This document shows positions 27,767 to 36,758 of a stretch of 64,000 bases of DNA, piece after piece; positions within the stretch are counted from its first letter, which is position 1; every line of letters starts with the position of its first letter. Source of the DNA: Bacteroidota bacterium. Its GTDB lineage: Bacteria; Bacteroidota; Bacteroidia; Chitinophagales; Saprospiraceae. Under the pieces are notes generated by a model. It searched no databases. It saw only the letters and a program-made list of their open reading frames with translations, and was not told the DNA's origin. The position numbers were made by a program, and so were the translations under genes. The stretch covers positions 1 through 64,000 of the forward strand of contig JAIUPL010000015.1 of the NCBI GenBank assembly GCA_020160935.1. Reading direction: 5' to 3'.

Positions 27767-28966
27767 ATGTTCACCTGGCTTCTATTCTCCACCCTGCTCA
27801 CCCTTGCCTACATCGCCGTCATGCAAGTGTATCTGTATGGCTGGCGGCAAACGCCCGAATGGAAAATTCCGGATGGCTGGATACCCGAAACCAAGGTGAC
27901 GGTATTGATTCCGGCCCGCAATGAAGCCTTACATATCCAGGACTCTCTTGCTTCCATCACTTCAGGAAATTACCCCTTTCACTTGCTGGAAATCATTGTA
28001 CTCGACGACTTTTCCAACGACGAAACGGCACAGGTAGCCACACAATTCGCACTTTCCCATGCAGAAAAGACACAGATAAGGGTAGTCCGCCTCGCCGATT
28101 TTCTGCCAGCGGAATACGCTTATCAGGCCAATAAAAAACGAGCCATTGAATACGGGGTCGAACACGCCTCCGGGGAAATTATCGTTACGACTGATGCGGA
28201 TTGCATAATGGGGAAATTTTGGCTGAGTACAATAATTTCCAAACTAAAATACCCCGGGCCGTCGGCTCCTTTGCTGCTCACTGGTCCGGTACTGTTTCAT
28301 CGCGAGCGAAATCTGTTGCAATATTTCCAGTCGCTCGATTTATTGGGCCTCATGGGCATCACGGCCGCTGGCATACGCCTCGGGTTTCAGCGAATGGGCA
28401 ACGGGGCCAATCTGGCCTATTACAAATGGCTGTTCGGGGCTGTAAACGGATACGAAGGCAATCGCGGGACGGCCTCAGGCGACGACATGTTTCTGATCCA
28501 GAAGGTAGCCGCGCAATACCCTGGCAGGGTGGCTTTTTTAAAAAACGAAGCGGCAGCAGTGCGCACTGAATCGCCTGCTGACCTGCGGTCATTCGTACAA
28601 CAACGCCTGCGCTGGGGCACCAAAAATGCCGGGCTGCCGGAATGGCCGGTGCGCCTGGTGCTGTTGTCGGTGTTTTTGTTTTGCTGGAGCCTGTTTGGCA
28701 ACCTGGTCGGGGCATGCACCGGTCAAACATTCTGGATACAAGTATTTGTTATTCAGGTACTTGCAAAAGCAATTTCTGACTGGATGCTGCTCTCCACCAT
28801 GTGCAGGTATTTCGGGCGAAGCCAATTGCTCCAACAATTTTTCCCGGCGTTTTTATTGCACACCTTGTATATACCCTTGATCGGTGCGGGTAGCCTTTTT
28901 ATGAAAAACTATCAATGGAAGGGCCGTAGTGTTGGCTCCACCGAGAAGAAAAATAAAGGCGAATAG
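27767..28966 (+). CDS. Membrane-bound family 2 glycosyltransferase
   Basis: 399 residues from the ATG at 27767. An N-terminal membrane span is followed by a GT-A fold: VLIPARNEA, IIVLDDFSND and TTDADC for nucleotide-sugar and metal binding, then QQRLRWGTK, the QxxRW motif of processive enzymes. Two or three C-terminal spans follow. It probably transfers sugars to a lipid or polymer at the inner membrane; donor and acceptor are unknown. It is followed after 100 bp by efp under its own -7 element. Confidence 0.85.
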   Translation: MFTWLLFSTLLTLAYIAVMQVYLYGWRQTPEWKIPDGWIPETKVTVLIPARNEALHIQDSLASITSGNYPFHLLEIIVLDDFSNDETAQVATQFALSHAEKTQIRVVRLADFLPAEYAYQANKKRAIEYGVEHASGEIIVTTDADCIMGKFWLSTIISKLKYPGPSAPLLLTGPVLFHRERNLLQYFQSLDLLGLMGITAAGIRLGFQRMGNGANLAYYKWLFGAVNGYEGNRGTASGDDMFLIQKVAAQYPGRVAFLKNEAAAVRTESPADLRSFVQQRLRWGTKNAGLPEWPVRLVLLSVFLFCWSLFGNLVGACTGQTFWIQVFVIQVLAKAISDWMLLSTMCRYFGRSQLLQQFFPAFLLHTLYIPLIGAGSLFMKNYQWKGRSVGSTEKKNKGE

Positions 28967-28988
28967 CACAGGCTTAGCCGGAAATACG

Positions 28989-28996
28989 TACTTTTG
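28989..28996 (+). promoter_or_regulatory. -7 promoter element for efp
   Basis: TACTTTTG, 70 bp before the efp ATG and 22 bp after the preceding stop. No clear -33 match. Confidence 0.5.
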
Positions 28997-29066
28997 CGCG
29001 CCTTTTTGGCGGGCGACCCCTAAAAGCACCAAACCTATCATCAATCATTCAACAACTCGACAGAAA

Positions 29067-29633
29067 ATGGCAACGACGGCAGACATCCGAAACGGCCTGT
29101 GCATTGAACTCAACAACGACATCCTGAAAGTCATCGACTTTTCCAAATTTCAGGTTGGTCGCGGCAGTGGCAAAGTATGGACGAAATTAAAAAGCACCAC
29201 TACCGGTAAAGTAATCGAGCATACTTTCCAAAGCGGTCACAACATCACCGAAGTGCGGGTGGAACGCCGCAAATTCCAATACCTCTATCCTGAAGATGGT
29301 GGCTACCAACTGATGAATCAGGAAACCTACGATCAGATTTCGGTACCGGAAGACATGATCGACAACGGTAAATTCCTCAAGGAAGGCGACGTGGTGGATG
29401 TGCTGTTCCATGCCCAGAAAGAACAAATGCTTTCGGTGGAATTGCCGCAAACCGTGATCCTCAAAATCACCTACACCGAACCGGGTCTGCGCGGCGACAC
29501 TGCTACCAATACCCTCAAACCGGCTACCGTCGAAACCGGCGCCGAAGTGCGTGTCCCGTTGTTCTGCGATGAAGGCGATTTGATCAAAATCGACACCGCA
29601 ACCGGCGCCTACATGGAACGCGTAAAAAAATAA
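29067..29633 (+). CDS. efp: Elongation factor P with arginine at the modification site
   Basis: 188 residues from the ATG giving MATTADIRNG. All three EF-P domains are present, including the C-terminal signature YTEPGLRGDTATN. EF-P enters the ribosomal E site and relieves stalling at polyproline. The loop that normally reads PGKG is VGRGSGK here, so residue 32 is Arg where E. coli has the beta-lysylated Lys34. Arg32 is the rhamnosylation site in EarP-type EF-Ps, but no EarP gene is in the window. efp, accB and accC lie in order on one strand. Confidence 0.95.
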   Translation: MATTADIRNGLCIELNNDILKVIDFSKFQVGRGSGKVWTKLKSTTTGKVIEHTFQSGHNITEVRVERRKFQYLYPEDGGYQLMNQETYDQISVPEDMIDNGKFLKEGDVVDVLFHAQKEQMLSVELPQTVILKITYTEPGLRGDTATNTLKPATVETGAEVRVPLFCDEGDLIKIDTATGAYMERVKK

Positions 29634-29861
29634 GAGCGTTTCGTTCGTTTGTTCCCGAACAGACGTAATATTGGAGCCCCAATTTATCTGTGGTACTCCA
29701 TATCTCTACCTGTGGACAAAACAAGATCGAAACATGACCAATGCATTGTGTGCCAGCATGCAATGCAAGACGACGGGGGAGAGAGGAAAAATTTTTCGCA
29801 GGAAAGATTTTTTCTTTGCTCCCTCTGTTTTTTTTTGCAGTTGTAAAAACAATCTTTCGAC

Positions 29862-30380
29862 ATGGATTTCAACCAGATACAAGAACTCATTCGGATGGTG
29901 AGCAAGCACAAACTCTCCGAATTTTCCCTGAAAGAAGGGGATTTTAAACTCGTTATCCGCAACCAGACCGCTGGCGGCGAATCGTACGTCAGCGTAGCAC
30001 CTACCATGGTGCCCGTTCCTCAACCGGTTGCCGTGGCCCCCGTTGCACCAGCGCCTGCCGTTCCGGCGGCTCCGGCCAAAGCAGAACCCGCCGCCGCTCC
30101 GGCTGCCGCGCCCGCTGCTGATGACGACAACAATCCGCGCTACAAACAAATCAAATCGCCGATGGTAGGTACCTTCTACCGCAGCGCCGGCCCGGATAAA
30201 CCGGCATTCGTAAAAGTGGGCGACACCGTAGATGCAGGTTCGAAAGTGTGCATCATCGAAGCCATGAAACTCTTCAACGAAATCGAATCCGAAATCAAGG
30301 GTAAAGTGGTAAAAGTACTGGTGGAAGACGCCACTCCGGTGGAGTATGACCAGCCTTTGTTTCTGATAGACCCTTCTTAG
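29862..30380 (+). CDS. accB: Acetyl-CoA carboxylase biotin carboxyl carrier protein
   Basis: 172 residues. An N-terminal helical region (about 1-40) and an Ala/Pro-rich linker (about 47-90) lead to the biotinyl domain. The biotin-accepting Lys is K136 in EAMKL, with the thumb region preceding it. It shuttles carboxybiotin between AccC and the carboxyltransferase in the first step of fatty acid synthesis. accC follows after 80 bp that includes a short GAGAAGTG-word repeat directly after the TAG stop. Confidence 0.95.
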   Translation: MDFNQIQELIRMVSKHKLSEFSLKEGDFKLVIRNQTAGGESYVSVAPTMVPVPQPVAVAPVAPAPAVPAAPAKAEPAAAPAAAPAADDDNNPRYKQIKSPMVGTFYRSAGPDKPAFVKVGDTVDAGSKVCIIEAMKLFNEIESEIKGKVVKVLVEDATPVEYDQPLFLIDPS

Positions 30381-30425
30381 AGGTGAGAAGTGAGAAGCGA
30401 GAAGCGAGAGGTGAGAAGTGAGAGG
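30381..30425. repeat. Solo repeat arm (GTGAGAAG words) between accB and accC
   Basis: About five copies of GTGAGAAG/GCGAGAAG starting immediately after the accB TAG. No complementary arm. It resembles a half-element left inside an operon. Confidence 0.75.
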
Positions 30426-30460
30426 GACGACAACTGTTGCATTTTTCTGACTGCCATTCT

Positions 30461-31810
<1,350 letters not shown>

Positions 31811-31811
31811 T

Positions 31812-31850
31812 AGTTATCAGTGATTGGTTATCGGTTATCAGGGAGGTAAA
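31812..31850. repeat. Solo repeat arm (GTTATC words) after accC
   Basis: TAGTTATCAG, GATTGGTTATC and GGTTATCAGGGAGGTAAAGG match the left arm of element E2 in order, but no right arm follows. It begins at the base after the accC stop. It looks like a decayed half-element. Confidence 0.7.
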
Positions 31851-31873
31851 GGTGCATTAGGTGCAAGTGAAAA

Positions 31874-31906
31874 AGCCCAGGTTATTCTAAATGAACAACC
31901 TGGGCT
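31874..31906. terminator. Terminator-like hairpin AGCCCAGGTT/AACCTGGGCT
   Basis: A 10-bp perfect stem 64 bp after accC, followed by TTAATATTTGG, a weak T-run. Probable 3' end of efp-accB-accC transcripts. Confidence 0.6.
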
Positions 31907-32314
31907 TAATATTTGGTGACTATACCCATTCGCACACAAGCCGTAAAAAATGGTCTTTGGGTACTAAAACCTCCAAGGTTTGATAAACGGTATAAATGGG
32001 TTGAATATAGTTACCTAAAAAAATCATATCAAAAATATCATATATTTCAACAATCGTTATACCTTGGCTTCATAATCCATTTTTTACAGAAATTATCTGC
32101 TTCCTTTATACAGCCGTTCACTCGTTTTTACATGGTAAAACGAGCGAACGGCTTTTTTTGTCCTGTTTGGAAAACCAGATGAAAAAAGAGAAGCCTGCTT
32201 TCATTTACCTGCTTCCGCCGGATTTCCGGCATTCAAACCGCTGCATTTCCCAGACTCAACGCTCGTGTCATTTTTGTTCACCTTTTTTCTAAATCTTTAA
32301 ATAATCATTTGATT
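31907..32314. other. Non-coding region before the PLC-like gene
   Basis: About 400 bp of lower GC. An open frame of 89 codons from 31913 runs through the strong terminator at 32113 and is judged not to be a gene. A small RNA between about 31910 and 32159 is possible. The last 150 bp contain only AT-rich sequence and a small CCGCCGGATTTCCGG palindrome. Confidence 0.4.
32113..32159 (+). terminator. Strong intrinsic terminator without an obvious upstream gene
   Basis: GCCGTTCACTCGTTTT pairs with AAAACGAGCGAACGGC (one mismatch), followed by a run of seven T. It implies a plus-strand transcript ending here that is separate from accC. Confidence 0.8.
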
Positions 32315-34345
32315 ATGAATCGAGTAACCTTTGGGGCGTCATGTAACTACACGCCCGACGGCGCACAATGCCAAAACCCTGCAATTGCCATGAATAATGC
32401 TTTTGTTGTGTCTGCTTACACTGAAAGCAACAGTACGATTTTCACCAGAGTGGCACCTTTGAATGGAGAACCCAGCCTTACATTTTTGAGCGATGAATCT
32501 TATGGAATTGGGATGAGCCCGGGCATTGCCATCAATAATGCCAATACGGTTTTGATGGTCTACCTGAAACCAGGGAACCTGCTGACCTATAGTGTAGGTG
32601 TCGCAGTACAAAACCAATCGGACATTTCCTGGCAGAAAAACATGTTGCCAGTCCTTGATTCGAGTAATAACAATAACAACATTCTTGCTTCGTCATGTGC
32701 CGTTGCTGTGAATAACAACAATGAGGTGATGGTGGTCTTTCAGAAATACCTTAATTCAAATCACTCTTGCTACGATTTGTACTATCTGCATGGCAGACTC
32801 GACAACTCCAATTACATCGTCAATTGGGATACACCTCAATATTATACGACCGGTATTTTACCCAGGGTAGCGATCAACAACAACGGCTATTTTATTGAAG
32901 TGCATCAGTCTGAAAACCACAACTCCATTTACTATACACTGGGTAAAAAGAATCCCCACTCCGACACATTTTCTATTGTAAAACACGATGAAATCACGGG
33001 TGAATCCAACTTTGATCCTTCTACTCATCCTTCCGTCGCATTGAACTCGTTTGGGGATGTACTCGAAGTACATGCTTTGGCTAGTTTAAAAGCCCAGACA
33101 TTGTGGTACAACCAGTTCAAAATCAACACAAGCAATGATCACCTGGAAACCATATGCAGCCAGCGATACAGCATCGAATATTTGACGGATGGTATGGGAG
33201 GCAAAAATCCGGTGGTGGCACTGAATGACAACCAGGTGGCTTTTCAAATGTATGAAACGAACAGCAGCCATTTATTCGGATGTTTATCCAAAATAACGGA
33301 GCGTGCCAACTGGATGTCAGCCTATCAAAATAAAACGCTCAAACAATTGTCGATTCCCGGCTCACACGATGCCGCTATGTCTACGGCTTCCCATTGTTCC
33401 ATTGGCGATGACAGCAATACCATTACTCAAATCCAAAATATTTCCAAGCAACTGCAGGTTGGTATCCGATATTTTGATATCCGCCCTGTTTTCAGTTTTG
33501 TCGGTTCATTGAGTAATGCATCTGTCAATACCGGACACTACTCGGGTGCCGATGGCTTTGCCGTCGGATGTCGCGGAGAAAGTATGGATGATATTCTGGA
33601 TGGCGTACATGACTTCCTGAGAGACAATACATCAGAAGTTGTCATCTTGAAATTTTCGCATTTCCTGGCAAACGGCGGAGAAGGTATGGACTACTTTTTC
33701 GATCAGTTGAATGTCTCTTCCAAACAAACACTCATCGATAAACTTACACAGAAAATCCACGATAAATTGAGTTCAAAGGTTTTTCAAAAACCATCTACGA
33801 GCCGGATTGTGGACATTCACCTGAGTCAAATGGCCGGTAAAGCAGTCGTCGTCTACGACATACAGGACCTGGCGGCTGTGAACCTGGGTACGAACATTTA
33901 CACATATCTGGACTTTAATGCCGACACGCCCAATCCGAATAGCGCCGATCTGGTCGTATTCGATAAATATACCAATACGGATCTGATGAGCAAATTGATC
34001 AGTCAGACCGAGCCCGTTACGGATGACGATAAGAAACACCCGGGGCAAGAGTACTTGCTGAAAACGGCAAAATACCACGGCGGGGACATGTTTTTGCTTT
34101 CCTGGACACTTACCTTGCAAACAAGCGACCTGGTGAATGCCTTGTCTTACAGCATTTTACAATTGTCGCAGGAAGCAGGCGGCTCACTTGCCAGACAACT
34201 TGTCAACATGAAAAAAAATTATCAGATAGACAGCACGTGTTTTCCCAGCATCTTGTATGTCGATGCCTGTGATGGTTTTGTTACCGATGTATGCCAGTGG
34301 ATCAATTCGCTTGGATTGAGGGATCACATCTATGATACCCACTGA
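32315..34345 (+). CDS. PI-PLC-X-like phospholipase fused to a beta-propeller-like domain
   Basis: 676 residues from the ATG giving MNRVTF. The first 320 residues hold six repeats of the type PxxAxNxxxxVxxxY (near 22, 69, 129, 183, 239, 299), suggesting a propeller. The C-terminal part matches the PI-PLC X barrel: LSIPGSHDAAM with catalytic-type H351, GIRYFDIRP, then NTGHY with H408. Such bacterial enzymes cleave phosphoinositides or GPI anchors, or act on other phosphodiesters. No signal peptide is visible, which is odd for this family. Base composition is more AT-rich than the neighbours, and terminators flank it, suggesting acquisition by transfer (inference). Confidence 0.78.
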   Translation: MNRVTFGASCNYTPDGAQCQNPAIAMNNAFVVSAYTESNSTIFTRVAPLNGEPSLTFLSDESYGIGMSPGIAINNANTVLMVYLKPGNLLTYSVGVAVQNQSDISWQKNMLPVLDSSNNNNNILASSCAVAVNNNNEVMVVFQKYLNSNHSCYDLYYLHGRLDNSNYIVNWDTPQYYTTGILPRVAINNNGYFIEVHQSENHNSIYYTLGKKNPHSDTFSIVKHDEITGESNFDPSTHPSVALNSFGDVLEVHALASLKAQTLWYNQFKINTSNDHLETICSQRYSIEYLTDGMGGKNPVVALNDNQVAFQMYETNSSHLFGCLSKITERANWMSAYQNKTLKQLSIPGSHDAAMSTASHCSIGDDSNTITQIQNISKQLQVGIRYFDIRPVFSFVGSLSNASVNTGHYSGADGFAVGCRGESMDDILDGVHDFLRDNTSEVVILKFSHFLANGGEGMDYFFDQLNVSSKQTLIDKLTQKIHDKLSSKVFQKPSTSRIVDIHLSQMAGKAVVVYDIQDLAAVNLGTNIYTYLDFNADTPNPNSADLVVFDKYTNTDLMSKLISQTEPVTDDDKKHPGQEYLLKTAKYHGGDMFLLSWTLTLQTSDLVNALSYSILQLSQEAGGSLARQLVNMKKNYQIDSTCFPSILYVDACDGFVTDVCQWINSLGLRDHIYDTH

Positions 34346-34379
34346 TAAAGATTGGCCTACACTTGGTGATAGAAGTGAA

Positions 34380-34416
34380 ACTGCGGCAGTGCTTGAAGCG
34401 CTGCCGCAGTTGTTTT
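34380..34416 (+). terminator. Intrinsic terminator after the PLC-like gene
   Basis: ACTGCGGCAG and CTGCCGCAGT with inner GTGCTTGAAGCGC, followed by TGTTTT. The loop sequence closely resembles that of the tRNA-Arg terminator 130 bp away. Confidence 0.8.
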
Positions 34417-34502
34417 AGGGCATCCCAACTTCGGTTGTCCCCAAGTCATCCAGATTCAATTCATAACTGGTGCTTCTGCCCCCGGCTGCGTCTTTTTTTA
34501 GA

Positions 34503-34543
34503 CCTAAAACAACGGCGTCAGCGCTTGAAGCGCTGACGCCGTT
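34503..34543 (-). terminator. Intrinsic terminator after tRNA-Arg
   Basis: AACGGCGTCAGCGCTT and AAGCGCTGACGCCGTT form a 16-bp perfect stem. On the minus strand GTTTTAGG follows. Confidence 0.8.
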
Positions 34544-34549
34544 TAAAAG

Positions 34550-34621
34550 TGGCCCCGACGGGAATCGAACCCATATCTAAAGTTTAGGAAACTCCAATTC
34601 TATCCGTTGAACTACGGGACC
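34550..34621 (-). tRNA. tRNA-Arg (anticodon CCT)
   Basis: The minus strand gives acceptor GGTCCCG/CGGGGCC with discriminator A, D arm GTTC/GAAT, anticodon loop TTCCTAA (CCT), T arm ATGGG/CCCGT with loop TTCGATT. CCA is not encoded. It reads the AGG codon. Confidence 0.93.
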
Positions 34622-34646
34622 ATGTAGTGCTGAAGCGCCGGCAAAA

Positions 34647-35174
34647 CTACGTCATTTTTTCATTTCCCGCCCGTATCCCCCGACTGCCGAGTTCAATAAT
34701 TTCCATATTACCAATAGCGCCCGCTTCCAGACTGAATCGCACCAGCGTTTTCACTTTGTGCCAGCCTTCGTTGCCGCAGGCGCCCGGGTTGATGTGCAGG
34801 AAATCGAGTTTTTTATCGGGCATCACTTTCAGAATATGCGAGTGGCCGCTGATAAAAAGGCCCTGCCGGGGCGGGTTTTCTTCCAGCAGTTTGCGGACGC
34901 GCGGCTCGTAGCGGCCCGGGTAGCCGCCGATATGGGTCATCAATACGGGCACACCTTCGCACTCAAAACGCAGGTCGAGCGGCATTTCCGCCCTGATTTT
35001 TGCGCCGTCGATATTGCCATACACGCCGCGCAGGGGTTTGAAGGCCCGCAGCGCATCCACTACTTCGAGCGTACCAAAATCGCCGGCATGCCAGATTTCG
35101 TCGCATTCGGCAAAGTAGTCGAACACACGCGGATCGAGGAAGGAGTGGGTGTCGGAGAGGAGGCCTACGCGCAT
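34647..35174 (-). CDS. YfcE/MJ0936-type metallophosphoesterase
   Basis: 175 residues. Metal-binding blocks appear in order: LLSDTHS (D-x-H), HAGDFG, YGNID, MTHIGG and ISGHSHI. This is the compact phosphodiesterase family of YfcE. Members hydrolyse phosphodiesters, and the natural substrate is usually unknown. The end carries a short non-conserved tail. Element E10 starts 3 bp upstream of its ATG, so the leader region is the hairpin itself. Confidence 0.88.
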   Translation of the reverse strand: MRVGLLSDTHSFLDPRVFDYFAECDEIWHAGDFGTLEVVDALRAFKPLRGVYGNIDGAKIRAEMPLDLRFECEGVPVLMTHIGGYPGRYEPRVRKLLEENPPRQGLFISGHSHILKVMPDKKLDFLHINPGACGNEGWHKVKTLVRFSLEAGAIGNMEIIELGSRGIRAGNEKMT

Positions 35175-35177
35175 TTT

Positions 35178-35339
35178 GTTATCGGTTATTGGTTATTAAG
35201 TTATTGGTTATTAAGTTATTAGGGGGTGATAAGGGTTTATTGGTTCATTTCTTTTGGCTGCTCGAACAGTGAGGCCCAAAGAAATGAACCAATAAACCCT
35301 TATCTCCCCCTAATAACTTAATAACCAATAACAAATAAC
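35178..35339. repeat. Inverted-repeat element E10 (GTTATTG/GTTATTAA words)
   Basis: The left arm (35178-35257) and right arm (35276-35339) pair through GTTATTGGTTATTAAG, AGGGGGTGATAAGGGTTT and ATTGGTTCATTTCTTT. The tip carries the shared motif TTTTGGCTGCTC (35252-35263). It lies between two minus-strand genes, directly at the start of one and 9 bp after the stop of the other. Confidence 0.92.
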
Positions 35340-35347
35340 AAAAAAGC

Positions 35348-36391
35348 CTACGGCTTTTTCAAAAAGAACAAATACACCGGCAAGTGGTCGCTGTATCCAT
35401 TGATAAAGATATCGCCCACGAAGGTTCGGAAGGGGTATCCGCGAAAAGCGCCTTCCGTTTGCAGAAGCCAGGGTTGGCGGTACACCATAGCCTTGTAGAG
35501 TTGCCAGCCGGCCGTTTTTTTGTTCACCAGCGCTTTAGACACCACTACCTGATCGAACAGGCTCCAGGCATCGCGGTAGGCCATGGTGCCGTTGCCATTT
35601 TTAAACATATCGTACATGGGGTTGTAAAACTCGTCTTTCGTCACATCGTCGGCTTTGCCTTTAGCGCCCAGCACTTTGGTCATGCTTTTATCGGAAGGGT
35701 CGTCGTTGAGGTCGCCCATAAATACGATTTTGGCATCCGGGTTCAGGGTGCGGAGGCTGTCGGCTGTATGGCGTACCACACTGGCTGCTGCCGCACGCAT
35801 CCAGGCGGAGCCCGATTCGCCGCCACGGCGCGAGGGCCAGTGGCCAACCATTACGTGCAGGGGTTCTCCGTCGAATTCGCCTGACACGTACAGGATATCG
35901 CGGGTAAAGTCTTCAGCACCGGTTTTGGGGTCTTTCAGCACCACCGGAATGGCCTTGCTACCCAGCACTTTGAAGTATTTCGGCTGGTAGAGCAGTCCCA
36001 CATCGATGCCCCGTTCATCGGGCGAGTCGTAATGCACGATTTGGTAATGGCGGTCTTTGAGTGCTGGTTGCGACACCAGGTCTTCCAGCACTTTACGGTT
36101 TTCCACCTCTGCCACACCCAGGATGGCTACACCGTCGGGTGTGAGTTCGATGGCCAACTGGCTAATCACCTTGGCCATATTGGCCTGTTTGGATATGTAT
36201 TTTGGTGTATCCCACAAGAGTCTTCCGCCGGGCAAAAAGTCGGCGTCGTTGGTGGTAGGAGAGTCGATGGTATCGAACAGGTTTTCGAGGTTGTAAAACC
36301 CGATGGAGCCGACTTTATAATCTTTTTGCGCCGTAGCGATGGTGGAAAACAAACAAAGCGAGAGCAGGAGTGCAATCTTTGGCAAATTCAT
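35348..36391 (-). CDS. Secreted endonuclease/exonuclease/phosphatase-fold enzyme
   Basis: 347 residues from the ATG that begins a signal peptide (LLLSLCLFSTIATAQ); 21 in-frame codons upstream lack support. Conserved blocks GFYNLENLFD (metal-binding N and E), VGHWPSRRGG, MGDLNDDPSD and a C-terminal SDHLP identify the DNase I/EEP fold. Members degrade DNA or hydrolyse phosphoesters outside the cell. TonB-dependent receptor and DUF5689 genes lie divergently next to it, a grouping I recall from other Bacteroidota, suggesting nucleic-acid or phosphate scavenging (inference). The stop overlaps a small AAAAAGCCGTAGGCTTTTTT terminator hairpin. Confidence 0.87.
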   Translation of the reverse strand: MNLPKIALLLSLCLFSTIATAQKDYKVGSIGFYNLENLFDTIDSPTTNDADFLPGGRLLWDTPKYISKQANMAKVISQLAIELTPDGVAILGVAEVENRKVLEDLVSQPALKDRHYQIVHYDSPDERGIDVGLLYQPKYFKVLGSKAIPVVLKDPKTGAEDFTRDILYVSGEFDGEPLHVMVGHWPSRRGGESGSAWMRAAAASVVRHTADSLRTLNPDAKIVFMGDLNDDPSDKSMTKVLGAKGKADDVTKDEFYNPMYDMFKNGNGTMAYRDAWSLFDQVVVSKALVNKKTAGWQLYKAMVYRQPWLLQTEGAFRGYPFRTFVGDIFINGYSDHLPVYLFFLKKP

Positions 36392-36538
36392 GTGGCAAGA
36401 ACAAAACACACCGAAGCGTGTCATAAAAGTGAAAAACATGGAATAAGATTGCAAAGGAACACCGTTTTACACGGAAAAAAGCCGCGCTTTGCAATAAATT
36501 AACATGAAACTTTCAAACTGTGGTAGAGGGGCGTGAAG

Positions 36539-36546
36539 TACATTTG
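36539..36546 (+). promoter_or_regulatory. -7 promoter element for the TonB-dependent receptor
   Basis: TACATTTG, 213 bp before the receptor ATG and directly before element E11. If used, the whole hairpin would lie in the 5' untranslated leader. Confidence 0.5.
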
Positions 36547-36562
36547 CAGCGCTTTTTTTGAA

Positions 36563-36709
36563 AGGGTTGATGAGAGTTGATAAGTGTTGATGAGGGTTGA
36601 TATCAAACCACTCGATGAATGCAAATATTCCCCTTACCTCGAGCCGCTATTCATCAACACTTATCAACCCTCATCAACCCTCATCAACACTTATCAACCC
36701 TCATCAACC
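36563..36709. repeat. Inverted-repeat element E11 (GTTGATGAG words)
   Basis: The left arm holds GGGTTGATGAG, GTTGATAAGTG and related words, and the right arm (from about 36650) has their complements TCATCAACCC and ACTTATCAACC. The loop contains TTACCTCGAGCC, which recurs as TTACCCCGAGCC in element E15. It lies between the divergent nuclease and receptor genes. Confidence 0.88.
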
Positions 36710-36758
36710 AAAAAAAATTCGTCGCCCCCGCCACCACCTACTTTCAATTTTCTTCTGA

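Noticed and set aside
31913-32182. Possible 89-residue protein
   Set aside because: It reads through a strong terminator hairpin and has no recognisable feature.
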